Positions 11,831 to 21,379 of a DNA stretch of 64,000 nucleotides are shown one piece after another. This stretch comes from Acanthosepion esculentum (taxonomy: Eukaryota > Mollusca > Cephalopoda > Sepiida > Sepiidae): assembly GCA_964036315.1 (NCBI GenBank), contig OZ038487.1:58029342-58093341 (forward strand), read 5' to 3'. The notes beneath the pieces are model-generated. The model worked only from the letters and a program-made list of their open reading frames with translations. It did no database searches and was not told the origin of the DNA. The position numbers were made by a program, and so were the translations under genes. Each line of letters begins with the position of its first letter. The stretch's first letter is position 1.

Positions 11831-12714
11831 CGAGGGTCATTCAATAAATAAGGTGAACTTTTCGGTATAAGGATTTCTAATACAGATAAATGCTTACTTT
11901 TATTTTTTTTCAACGTAGTCTCCCAGTACTGTCACATACTTTTTCCATCTGTGCACAAACTTCCATATTCCCTCAGCGTAAAAATCTTTGGACTGATGTT
12001 TCAGCCAGTCGCTCACAACACTTTTGACTTCATCGTCACTTTTAAACTTCGTGCCTCTCGTGAACGCTTTCAAGGGACCAAACAGGTGAAAGTCTGAAGG
12101 GGCAAGGTCTGGGCTGTAAGGGGCATGAGGGAGCAGTTCCCAACCCAGCTCGTTGATGGTCTGCACCGTTTGGGCTGCTGTGTGAGGCCTTGCGTTGTCA
12201 TGATGCAAGATGACTCCTTCTGACTGATGACCCCTGCGTTTGTCCCAACAGATAAGCTCAAAGTCCTTGCACTGTCATCCACTGTCACCCTTCTGTCAGA
12301 CTGAATGAGGTCATTGACTGATTCCATCACCTCAGGAGACCTCACTTCTGTAGGCCTCCCAGGCCTGTCTTCATCCTCAACACTGCTCCGTCATTCTTTA
12401 AACAATTTAGCCCACTTGTAGACATTTCTTTGGCTGAAACATGTGGCACCATAAACAGTTGACATTCTCCTATGAATTTCAACTGGTTAGCACCCTTCAG
12501 CAACCAAAACCTTGATAACTGACCGCTGTTCAATCCTGGAGCATGCTTCTTGGTCGGCCATCTTTGTTAATCGCCAAAACTCTCAAAGTTTTTTTAATCT
12601 GCAAAAGAAATTAAATCCATGTGAAAAAGAAGTAATTAAAAAAAAGAGTAAGCTTCTATCTGTATTAGAAGTCCTTATACAGAAAAATTCACCGTATTTA
12701 TTTAATGACCCGAG
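11831..12714 (-). mobile_element. Mariner transposon, internally deleted
   Basis: The left end 'cgagggtcattcaataaata' and right end 'atttatttaatgacccgag' are imperfect inverted repeats, flanked by TA at 11829-11830 and 12715-12716. Matching continues inward ('ggtgaacttttcggtataagg' against its inverse). Length is about 884 bp against about 1.3 kb for full mariners, because the middle of the transposase gene is missing. A composite minisatellite element begins about 35 bp downstream. Confidence 0.9.
11900..12561 (-). pseudogene. Mariner transposase, deleted and broken
   Basis: Mariner transposase cuts and pastes the element at TA sites using a DDD catalytic triad. The minus strand starts with MADQEACSRIEQRSVIKVL at 12561, so the N-terminal helix-turn-helix part is present through 'VYKWAKLFKE' and 'RPGRPTEV'. 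In-frame stops lie after 'LVAEGC' and after 'LFKE'. At about 12215-12245 the frame jumps from the linker ('TLSLSVGTN') to 'HHDNARPHTA', removing about 120 residues including the first catalytic Asp. The second Asp (HHDNARPH) and third Asp (YSPDLAPSDFHLFGPLK) are kept, and the C-terminus runs to a stop at 11900. About 220 codons remain of about 345. Not functional. Confidence 0.92.
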
Positions 12715-12749
12715 TATAAGGCTAGTAACCTACGATGCCAACTAATGTA

Positions 12750-13312
12750 AAAGTAATGGTTTGATTTCGTTTGTTTTGTTTTACGGCATATCAACTTTAA
12801 TGGGATATTTAATGCCGAGAATATAATATTTGGTAATATTTTTTTAAAAAATGTATTGCTGGTAATTTTTTTCAAAAACGTATAGCTGGTAATATTTTTT
12901 TCAAAAAATGTATTGCTAGTGATTTTTTTCGAAAACGTATAGCTGGTAATATTTTCTTTCCAAAAATGTATTGGTGGTAATACTTTTTTAAATGTATTGA
13001 TAGTAATAATGTACAACTGGTAATAATTTTTTCTTTCAAAAATTGATTGCTGTTAATATTTTTACAAAGTATTTCTGACATTTAAACCTGTTTTAGTTTT
13101 CATAGTATTTTGACCCCAGTTTCGGGGTCAACTATTTGCCCATAGCTGGGAACCTAACAGGTGCTACCACTCCGTGTCTGGGTGGATCTGGGAACACCAG
13201 CAATTAAGAGGAGGTTTCACGCTCCGCCTGATCAAACGCCTTGGTGTTGGTCGTAGTTTATCATCTTACCCAGGATGCAGATGTAGTTTATCGTCATACC
13301 CAGGACGAAAGT
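12750..13312 (+). repeat. Composite minisatellite element, copy b
   Basis: Head at about 12755-12825 ('gcatatcaactttaatggga', 'tatttaatgccgag'). The array at about 12830-13085 is built from 'aaaatgtattgctggtaat' units with variable poly-T joins. The tail at about 13095-13312 is like copy a, with the 'gtagtttatc..acccagga' segment duplicated. The Thr/Phe/Lys-rich minus-strand frames at 12702-13081 are translations of the array. Confidence 0.8.
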
Positions 13313-13649
13313 AATGATTTAATTACGCCAGGATATAAAGAGACGTGGCTTAAAGATAAGCATTCCAATTCCTGACGTCATAACACAGGAACAGAAAAAC
13401 TGCTATAAATGTCTAAATCTTAATTTTCTTTTACTAATTTTCAACGTACACAAGGCCGGAACAGAGAGTTTTAAAAGGAGACTGTTGTATGAGCGCTAAG
13501 TTTAAGAGGTAAGAGGTGAACTTTATGAGAATGTATTGGAAAGATAACGATTAACCCTATTTCTTACAATGCATATATCTGTCCGATATTTCCTGCATAG
13601 TAGGCTATGTGTGTTCTGCTACAAAACTACTACTGAATAATATTTGTTG
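13313..13649. other. No recognisable feature
   Basis: Unique-looking sequence without motifs. Confidence 0.35.
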
Positions 13650-13654
13650 TGAAA

Positions 13655-13785
13655 CTTCTTTTACACGCCATGTCCTTTCAGGACGTAAGCGATCATAGCT
13701 CTCCACAACTTAGCTATTTTTGTATTTTTACTATCCCTCTCACACCGTGTTCTGACATCCATTTACACAAGATCGTTAAGTAGGT
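13655..13785 (-). mobile_element. LINE-A fragment, extreme 3' end
   Basis: 'acgccatgtcctttcaggac' and 'gcgatcatagctctccacaa' on the plus strand are the reverse complement of the LINE-A stop region, which encodes WRAMIAYVLKGHGV-like residues. About 130 bp remain. Confidence 0.75.
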
Positions 13786-13789
13786 TACA

Positions 13790-14750
13790 CCAGTGGTTCT
13801 TTGATTTTACTTTTTATTCAATGTGCGAGGAACCAGCTGGGGGTTGGAGGTCACTGCGTCCCGCATCTTTTTTTTTTAGATATGCCCTGTTTCACAGTCA
13901 TATTGAGACTATCTGTGCTAAGCATGCGCACATGATGCATTCTAAAGCCAGTCATTATTGACGTAACGTTTCTTCCCAGCGTGCCAAGGACCGGAACCAT
14001 ATTTGCTCTATATAATTATATAACAGCAATCCGAGACAATATTATTTGAATATTCGTAGTATTATTCATTTATATGAAATAGCTTATGAACCTAAGGAAT
14101 TAAATGTTAATTTAAAAAAAAAATGTTGGTCAAAATCCACATGGCTATTTATTTCCACTGTCAGGTAAATATTTTAAATGTCAAATTAGAAATATATGTC
14201 TATGAAAATGGTCTTTTGGTAATCCTAGGTTTGGTCCCGCACAATCACACCCAACATCTGGCGTTGATATACGTATTTTATTTCACTGTTTTGCATTCGT
14301 TAGTTTTATTGCGATGACTTTTAATATGAGTGAGCAATTGAAAAATGTAACCATATAAATATAAAACTAAGAAGTAAATGTAAAAAAAAAAAAAAATCAG
14401 TCCAGGCAGTCTCCTGTGGTGTAGAATGTGACTGCTGTTTTTTGTTTCCTGGAAACACTGAGTACCATCAGACGATGACTCGCGTACCAGCACGCGTACA
14501 AGTCCAACACTTTGAGTGGCACTGGGTTACACCACTTTCAACATCGATAAGCGTTACGGTATTCACTCACCTTTATATTATAGAATCTGATAGATTCTAT
14601 AAGCATGTTATATAATCTAATATATTTTATAATACTCTTATATTGTAGCATACGATATACTTTTATTTTATACCATCATATTATGTCATAGCATCTTTTC
14701 ATACTAATGAAGGTATCCTACAGAATTCCATTTTTATCCTACATTGTTTT
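13790..14750. other. No recognisable feature
   Basis: Contains short A/T homopolymers and runs of 'tataat'-like motifs at 14575-14700. No coding or repeat-family signal seen. Confidence 0.3.
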
Positions 14751-14754
14751 TCAG

Positions 14755-15690
14755 TTTCTTTAATAATCCTTCCCGATGGCATCAGTTGTCAACTTGTTAT
14801 ATATACTGATGACCTAACCATATATTCATGTCTCGATATTACATTTGAACAGTTAGATAAGGTTAAAATAGCAGCTGATATCCAAAACGATCATCAGTCT
14901 GTTGTTAACTGGGACAAATGTCTTGTTAACTTTAACGCCTCCAAAACTAAACGACTCTCTATTAATCATCTGAAATAACCCCTCCCGGCCTTCTGTCAGC
15001 ATGGATGATGCAGGTGAGTGTGTCGTTGCGCCTTCTAACGTTCTCGGCTGATATGAAGTGGAAAAACTATCTTGAATCAATTGCTAGTCAGCTGCTAAGA
15101 TAGTTCACAGTGTCGAACTGGACAATTTCTCTCTCCAGAACCTTAAATATCTATACGTCTACTATTCGACCATGCTTATAATATTGTTACCACATCTGGT
15201 CTGGTGCTCCTGCTATTTATCAAGAGCGCATTGATAAAACCCAAAGAAGAAGCAGCAATCAGCTCTGTTCTGACGTCTCGGCTACAGTCATTTTCCCGCT
15301 GCCCTAAGGCAGCCTCCCTGTGCTTTTTTTCTATAAATACTTTCATGGTAATTGTTCAGATAAGCTCTTCGTTATGATGCTTAGACTCTTTAAATTTAAG
15401 CGTAGTACTAGACTGGCGATAAAGTCTCGTCAATTTATAGATGAGTTTTCTAGATGCAACCGTAAATTCTAACAGTTTTCTCCTCCCCATGAAACTCTCT
15501 TCCGGTTCTATGCTTTCCAACCAGCTTTAATCTGCAACAATTTAAATTCAATATCAATTGATATCTACTGTACTCCTGATTACACCTCTTTTCTCGTTCC
15601 TTAGCAATTATTCTGTTTCTGAGTCTTCCACGAAAAGTAGCCCCCGTTTCGCATTGACTTTGCTGCCTTGCATGAGCGGAACTCGCTTAA
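14755..15690 (+). mobile_element. LINE-B copy with RT active-site region
   Basis: The plus strand begins in the RT palm: 'SCQLVIYTDDLTIYS' at about 14785-14830 carries the Y-x-D-D catalytic box (YTDD). It continues with 'NWDKCLVNFNASKTK' (about 14907-14950), then degraded CR1/Jockey-type C-terminal blocks, including 'CYHIWSGAPAI'-like and 'FYKYFHGNCSDKLFVM'-like residues at about 15180-15380, and closes with 'tgccttgcatgagcgg'. Frameshifts and stops are frequent. It is the longest LINE-B copy in the window, about 0.93 kb. Confidence 0.8.
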
Positions 15691-15799
15691 ATAAGCTAAT
15701 TCTGTAAACAACAGCCACCTGTGTTAATTCAAAGCCCTTCAGTAAAATTAATAGAGCACTCCGGCTGATTGGCATTTGGTTACGTTCCTAAAAACAGCA

Positions 15800-15941
15800 C
15801 GTTAGATTTAGCTGTTTTACTCTGCCGAATGAAGACAGCTCTGACTGACACCAAATCGGTTGGGTTTCGATCCTGGCTTGAGGCATTCGGATATCTAGTC
15901 GCACTGAGGAGCTGTGATACAGCGAAACAGTACTATCTGCG

Positions 15942-15948
<7 letters not shown>
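15800..15948 (+). mobile_element. SINE-2 copy 1 (hammerhead-bearing short repeat)
   Basis: About 150-bp repeat aligned to three others in the window (25.07, 44.08 and 44.28 kb). The body contains 'gactgacaccaaatcggttg', then a polymerase-III B-box-like 'gggtttcgatcctgg' at about 15862-15876, then 'tctagtcgcactgaggagct'. It ends 11 bases before an (AC)n tract. The 82-codon frame here is chance. Confidence 0.8.
15899..15942 (+). ncRNA. Hammerhead ribozyme candidate (type I), SINE-2 copy 1
   Basis: Stem I pairs 15899-15903 (tcgca) with 15938-15942 (tgcga), five Watson-Crick pairs. Core CTGAGGA at 15904-15910 fits CUGANGA. Stem II pairs GCTG 15911-15914 with CAGC 15920-15923 around a TGATA loop. 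GAAA is at 15924-15927. Stem III is weak: the expected TGTC is TATC here, so one of three pairs is lost and the predicted cleavage (after 15937) may be slow. Known hammerheads have exactly this order. Function is untested. Confidence 0.7.

Positions 15949-15999
<51 letters not shown>
15949..15999. repeat. (AC)n(AT)n microsatellite, SINE-2 tail
   Basis: About 20 AC units followed by about six AT units, directly after SINE-2 copy 1. Confidence 0.95.
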
Positions 16000-17095
16000 T
16001 CCATGCTTATATTATAGATATGAATATATAACTATAATTCTGTGTTAGAGTATGTGATATATATTCTATAATGTTACGATCGAGTATATATTCTATAATT
16101 ATTTAATGTTATAGCATCTGATATATTCCATGATTATGCTATGTTATAGCATATGATAGAGTAGACTGGGCTATGTAGTCTTAAGTGAAAACAAATTTTA
16201 CTCTATTCTGTCATTATGACTTTCCTCTTGAAAGCTGACAATTTCCTCTTGAATTTCGATCACGTAGAAAAACATTTGATAACGTAATTTTGTAGCAAAA
16301 TAATTTACAGGTCAATAACATTTATACTCATCATAGTCATATTCTCTCAGTTAAGCTTGTCTTAATTCCCGATTACTGACACTATGGTCCTTTCCAATTT
16401 TCAATTAAATTCTATTGTAAAATTATTAGTGATTTTTATACTATAAACTGTTCTACTCCATAAACATTTACAGAGAGATTTACACAGAAAGTCCCCGGGT
16501 TACGATAGTACTAGCTTACGACGATTCGGGGTTACGACGCAATCCTAATTGATTTGGTTTTGACCCATGCCGTTTGTCTCGTACATACGACGCAAACGGT
16601 ACGGCAGGGAATACGTAGCACGGCGGAAGAATACATCGCCATATGGCGCAACACTGAGGAAAGCGGCGTCGGTCAGTTCCTGGTTGTACCCTATATTTGG
16701 TTGTTGGTGAATGAGTGCTTATTAAGAAAAAAAAAACAAAAAAAACACGATGAAAATCGTGTTGACGTCCCGACTTACACAGAGAACCACGTTACAAATG
16801 CCTCATAGGAACGGAAATCTGTAGTACGTCGAGAACCACGGTATATTTTGCGGATTTGAATCAACCTACAACAAAGTCGAAAAAAGTCTTTAAATATGAA
16901 AATATAAAATATTTTATTTTCGTTTTTCTTTACAACTAAATATTATTAGCCAATTTTGTTACTATTGGTTTGGTAAATGATAAAAAGAAATCTGATTTTT
17001 TCGCCTGTATGTGTGCGAAAGAAGAGGCAAGGAAGAATTTAGTAGAAATGTGTAAGTGTCACGTAGCTTGGGGATGAAGATTAAGAGTAAGAGGA
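16000..17095. other. Unclassified; odd palindromic-looking patch at about 16490-16860
   Basis: AT-rich sequence. The patch at 16490-16860 is richer in 'ttacgac'/'gtacg' words ('ccgggttacgatagtactag', 'cggggttacgacgc') than its surroundings, which suggests a small unrecognised repeat. Its 84-codon frame has no motif. Confidence 0.3.
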
Positions 17096-17099
17096 TTTT

Positions 17100-17420
17100 C
17101 TTTTAAGCCATTACTTGCTGCTTTCCTCTGTCCATGTTGCCTTCAATATGTCCTGTGTGTGTCGAATTCTCTAAGCTTTCTTTCCTCATTATGTGTCATA
17201 GGAATCTAAAATCTCTCATTAATCCACATATGAGTAAGTTTGAAGTAAAATAGGAACCAAAAAAGGACACTTATGCTTAGAATCAACATATGTGTTCGTT
17301 GTGTTCCCATTTTCCTTAAAACTTACTCGCAACTCACATGTTCAATTCAGTGTATTCGCAGCATATTTCTGGAAAACCACATTTCTGTTGCCTAAGGACT
17401 TGTCTTCATCTGTGTTTGTT
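17100..17420 (-). mobile_element. LINE-A fragment, C-terminal region
   Basis: Minus-strand match to the LINE-A C-terminal domain: 'catgttgccttcaatatgtc' corresponds to the TGQIEGKR segment and 'acatttctgttgcc' to the E-x-WFYRRML segment. The stretch at 17225-17285 looks inserted or scrambled. The terminal WRAMIA part is missing. Confidence 0.65.
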
Positions 17421-17763
17421 TTGTTTGTTTTAACTCCTAGGGCCATTTAATGCCAAAATTTAATGTTTTTTTTTTCCTTAAAGCCTTGTATTTAAACAGA
17501 ATTTTATTTTTTTTAAATACTAAGAAAGATGTTTGTTATGGTTATATTTTCTTTTTAATGATATTTTTGAGATCAGTTTAACTTCTCTGAGAAACTGGAA
17601 TATATAAAGTAGTATAGTATTTTGAAAAATTTATTGTAAGTTTGTTGTTTGATAGTAATTTAAATGGATTAAATTAAAATTAGAGTTCATTATATATTAT
17701 ATTCATTAGAGTGAATAAAACTTTGAGATATTTCTTGAATAACTCGTAGCCATAATATCATGG

Positions 17764-18013
17764 ATTGCATGGATAGTATAATATAGTATAATATAGTATT
17801 GCATGAATAGTACAATATAGTATAATATAGTATTGCATGAATAGTATAATATAGTATAATATAGTATTGCATGAATAGTATAATATAGTATAATATAGTA
17901 TTGCATGAATAGTATAATATAGTATAATATAGTATTGCATGAATAGTATAATATAGTATAATATAGTATTGCATGAATAGTATAATATAGTATAATATAG
18001 TATAATATAGTAT
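17764..18013. repeat. 34-bp minisatellite
   Basis: Unit 'tattgcatgaatagtataat' plus 14 more bases, seven near-identical copies. Each unit holds two copies of a 10-bp word, tataatatag, and the array ends in pure 10-bp units. The YYIILYYT-type frames are repeat translations. High copy identity suggests recent expansion. Confidence 0.95.
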
Positions 18014-18221
18014 ATCTACCGAAACATACCATAAATGACGATGCACTCATTATTGGTGGACAATGCTCAGGAAAAACGATGATCCCTTTACTGTTTTTTT
18101 TAAATGACATCAAATAATTTTACAAACATGAAAATCTCAATGTGATGATTTTTTGATTTTTTTTTTTGTATAAAAATTGTTAAGGGTTTTTAATACATAA
18201 CCACTTCACTGTTCACTGCCT

Positions 18222-18284
18222 TTAACCCTAACCTACAACCGTAGCCCTAACCCTAGCTCTTAACCCTAACCCCTAACCCTAACA
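18222..18284. repeat. Interstitial telomere-like repeats
   Basis: About eight 'ccctaa' or one-off variants in 63 bp ('taaccctaacc', 'gccctaaccctag', 'ttaaccctaacccctaac'). The motif equals the TTAGGG telomere repeat read on the other strand. The short, diverged run inside unique sequence is an internal relic. Confidence 0.85.
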
Positions 18285-18439
18285 TATTTCGTTCTTCCAA
18301 CAGTTGGTAAATATCCTACCATAGTAGAAAATGAATAGTAGATATCATACTTTAGTAGAAGATGGACGGTAGATATCATACTATAGTATCACCTGAATAA
18401 CGTAGGTTATTTTTTTAAATATACATGTACCATCTAACT

Positions 18440-18740
18440 AAATCAGTCAGTCAATCATGCGCCATGCGTGATACACGCTTAGGCAATCACGTATCTTCCG
18501 ATACATGACTGACAAGGCAGTAGGTTGCTATTTCCTTCTGCGGTAAACCTGTTGCCATTCAAACCTATAGAACTCGGTCTGTCCTGCTATTTACCCATAG
18601 CTGGGGAGAAGATGATGATTCATACCTTTCCTAATGGTATTAGCACATAAGTGAATCTAATAGATTCGACTGAAATTCGAACACGGTTCTCCGATTCCGC
18701 AATCTGAACAGCTATACATCACTCAACCTCGTCTCCCCTT
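18440..18740 (-). mobile_element. SINE-1 copy (tRNA-derived)
   Basis: Read on the minus strand it runs from the tRNA-like head ('aatcggagaaccgtgttcga', B-box-like, near 18672-18700) through a body with 'catagctggg' in reverse to a tail with 'gcatgattgactgactgatt' near 18440-18460. Six more copies lie in this window. SINE-1 is non-autonomous and needs a LINE reverse transcriptase. Confidence 0.8.
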
Positions 18741-18837
18741 AAACTAAATCACATATCTTTAATTGAAGAATCATTAGCCTTCTACATCTATGCAGCGTGT
18801 TACTAAAGGACTTTTATTCATTTATTTATTCATATTT

Positions 18838-19165
18838 TTACTAAATATTCACCCAATAAACGGTCAAGTTAGACGGTTAGTGAGAGAGTTGTATAGACAT
18901 TAGAGGAAGAAGTGAGGGAAAATTATTAGAACGAAGGACGGTTGATTAAAGACTTGAAGAGGTTATTATTTTAGCGATAGAGGAATTATCATTTCTGTAT
19001 TCTGTTCGACAAAGTAGCCATTCCCGGAAAATACCTGTCTCAGTGGAACTTACTTTTACCAATGGAATAGGAAGGGACTGATTCGATACTGTCTACATGA
19101 CATGGCGTGTCCTCGGTGTAAAGGTCTAACTTGGTGGGACGAAGGAACCTTAGCTAGCCTGAATC
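18838..19165 (-). mobile_element. LINE-C fragment, 3' end
   Basis: The plus-strand words 'gaggaattatcatttctgta' and 'tctcagtggaacttacttt' match in order the 3' part of the long LINE-C copy at 37.15 kb ('gagggaacatcctcttggg', 'tgagtggaacttacttctc'). Only the C-terminal end and UTR remain. Confidence 0.65.
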
Positions 19166-19439
19166 ATCACCACGAAGATATGGATTGAATATTGATAAGC
19201 TTGCGATGTTGGGTCTGCAGCAAAGGGGTTATGAGATCGAAAATAATTCATCGCCACAAGCCCGCGTAATTAGTTTTAATCTCTATTAAATATAAAAATC
19301 GACATATACAAAGCGCTGACTATTAAGACTGGAAAGCGAGTATTGGGCAGTTGCAGCTTTGATATAACAGCAATTTTCCACTTTTGTTCTCATCTGACTT
19401 TATAACAATAGAATCCGAAAGAAAGAGGCAGGTATTTTC

Positions 19440-19566
19440 TGGACCGGCGCCGCCATGTTTGTCCACATAATATCACTCCCAATCTCCCTTCTGTCATCCA
19501 TTTACACAAGCCCGTCAGATTCGCTGTTTCCCTTTGTCCCGTTTATTTCCAATATGTATCCGTGAC
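19440..19566 (-). mobile_element. LINE-A scrap
   Basis: 'gtcatccatttacacaagcc' followed by 'tttccctttgtcccgtttat' corresponds to the KWM.EQGL and GKR..RG parts of the LINE-A C-terminal domain on the minus strand. Confidence 0.55.
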
Positions 19567-19604
19567 AAATCATCGCTATGAAACTTTATTCTAGAATTTT
19601 AATA

Positions 19605-20130
19605 AACACTTCTATGTAGTATCTGTCTATATTTCTGAGATGAGGTATTATGTACATTATTCGGACTATTGTCCTCATCTTTGTCGACATATTTATTACA
19701 ACGTTTCGGCCGTTGTACGCTCCGGCCTTCTTCAGGTGGTTGGAATGTCGAACTGAACCCTTTATTTCGCTCACTGGGGTAGACTGTTTTAGTTCTACGT
19801 GCCATGTTTAAGGACACATGGCACAGTGGATAGAGGCGTTGGTTAGATCCAGTGACAGGACCCAAAGTGTGTGAGTTCAATATCCGGTTAAGGCAGTGGA
19901 GAACTTTCAGAGGGAAATTAACAGGAGATAACTGATAACTGACATCCATTAAACATGGCATGTGAAACTAGAACAGTCTACACCAGTGAGCGAAATAAAG
20001 TGTTCAGTTCGTCATTCCAACCAACTGAAGAAGGCCGGAGTGTATAACGGCCGAAACGTTGTAATAAATATGGCGACAAAGATGAGGACAATAGTCCCAG
20101 TAATGTAAATAATGTACTTCTATGTAGCTG
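19605..20130. mobile_element. Foldback element with Penelope-like arms, copy 1
   Basis: The left arm (about 19620-19812) and right arm (about 19960-20130) are inverted copies. Both contain the module that reads 'ccgaaacgttgtaataaata' and 'agatgaggacaatagtcc'. Between them lies a tRNA-like segment (19815-19895). The arms carry the motif CTGAAGA, a GGCC..GGCC hairpin, then GAAAC, at 20025-20057 (plus) and 19703-19735 (minus). This motif resembles the hammerhead-type core reported in Penelope-like retroelement ends, but no matching stems I and III were found. A second copy lies at 60.3 kb. Confidence 0.7.
19815..19895 (+). repeat. tRNA-like segment inside foldback copy 1
   Basis: 'tggcacagtggatagaggcg' fits a polymerase III A box (TGGCNNAGTGG) and 'gtgagttcaatatccgg' is a weak B box about 55 bases later. 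It is likely a SINE-type promoter head, not a tRNA gene. Confidence 0.5.
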
Positions 20131-20169
20131 GCGGAAACATTTTCGGGGCGGAAATTGGAATAGAAAAAG

Positions 20170-20818
20170 CGAGTTCAAATCCCAGCCTGGTTTGTTTTCT
20201 TCCTTCGCATTTAAATCCTTAGGAAATGAATGAATCCATCTCTTTTCCCCCACCAAAGTATTAGGTAAATAAATTGCCGGATCTACATGTGGTTTAGTAA
20301 GGGCTGCAGACCAGGGATCCCAAGACTAGAGGCGACCCAACTGGCCTGGTTGTTTTCATCCCTTCGCATTTAAATTCTTGGGAAATCCACCTGTTTTTCC
20401 CCACCAAATTAATAATTAAATACTGTGCCACATCTACATGTGACTTAGTAAGGGCTGCAGACCAGGGACCTCAAGCCTAGAGGAAACCCAACAAGCCTGG
20501 TTTGTTTTTCCCTTCGCATTTAAATCCTTGGGAAAGGAATGAATCCATCTCTTTTCCCCCACCAAAGTATTAGTTAAATACATTTCCGGATCTACATATG
20601 AGTTAGTAAGGGCTGCAGACCATAGATCCCAAGACTAGAGGGGACCCAACAGGCCAGGTTTGTTTTCTTCCCTTCGCGTTTATATTCTTGGTAAGGAATG
20701 AATCCATCTCTTTTTGCCCCCACCAGCATATTAGTTAAATACATTGCCGGATCTACATATGGGTTAGTAAGGGCTGCAGACCATAGATCCCAAGACTAGA
20801 AGGGACCCAACATACATT
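20170..20818. repeat. 155-bp tandem array, four copies
   Basis: The word 'gggctgcagaccag/tag' and the segment 'ctcttttcccccaccaaagt' recur at about 155-bp spacing, with unit joins near 20188, 20345, 20498 and 20656. Copies differ by small indels. Non-coding; it starts right after foldback copy 1. Confidence 0.85.
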
Positions 20819-21155
20819 TTTGTAGGATGTAAAGTTTGGATTAAAATATCATAAAGATAGTAATTAAATAAATTTGATGAGTTTTAAAATTGAAGTGTCT
20901 CATGTTTCACACAAAAAAGTAATCATCTAGAAATATTTCTTTTTTTATAGACACGGTTGGGTGGGGGTAACATGCGTAATGAAGGGGCCTTCAAATTCTC
21001 TTAGCCCCATGGGCCTCTTAAGGCCATAAATCCAGCACTGGTTAAGTAGTAGTGTAGATATAATTTCTATCCTTGTGTGGTAGTCGGTTTTGGAGAACGA
21101 CAAGTCTCAATTGAAGTACTTTCAGTCTATTGAAATTTCCTGGAAAAATTATCCG
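20819..21155. other. No recognisable feature
   Basis: AT-rich; nothing identified. Confidence 0.35.
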
Positions 21156-21159
21156 GAAG

Positions 21160-21375
21160 GAAGACTTGGGAAAATGAATACTCATAGGACATTTTGAGGG
21201 AAGTAAGTGTAGAGGGAAATAGCAAGCAACTTGCTTAATGACGTTCTTAAAGGATAGTAGAGTAGGAAGAAAGAGGGGATAGTAAAGAGATATGCTCTAT
21301 TTCGAGTAGCAAGAGAAAGGACGTTGTGGAGATCCCTGATCGTTCATGTTATGGCGAGACATGAACGATGACGTT
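21160..21375 (+). mobile_element. Divergent LINE 3' end, LINE-A-like
   Basis: The plus strand reads 'NTHRTF' then, near 21300-21360, 'VARERTLWRSLIVHVMARHE', which parallels the LINE-A tail (ARDRxLWRAMIAHVLKGHGT) but is clearly a different subfamily. Stops interrupt the middle. Confidence 0.5.
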
Positions 21376-21379
21376 TATA

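Noticed and set aside
18222..18284. A chromosome end
   Set aside because: The telomere-like run is short and diverged, with unrelated sequence continuing on both sides.
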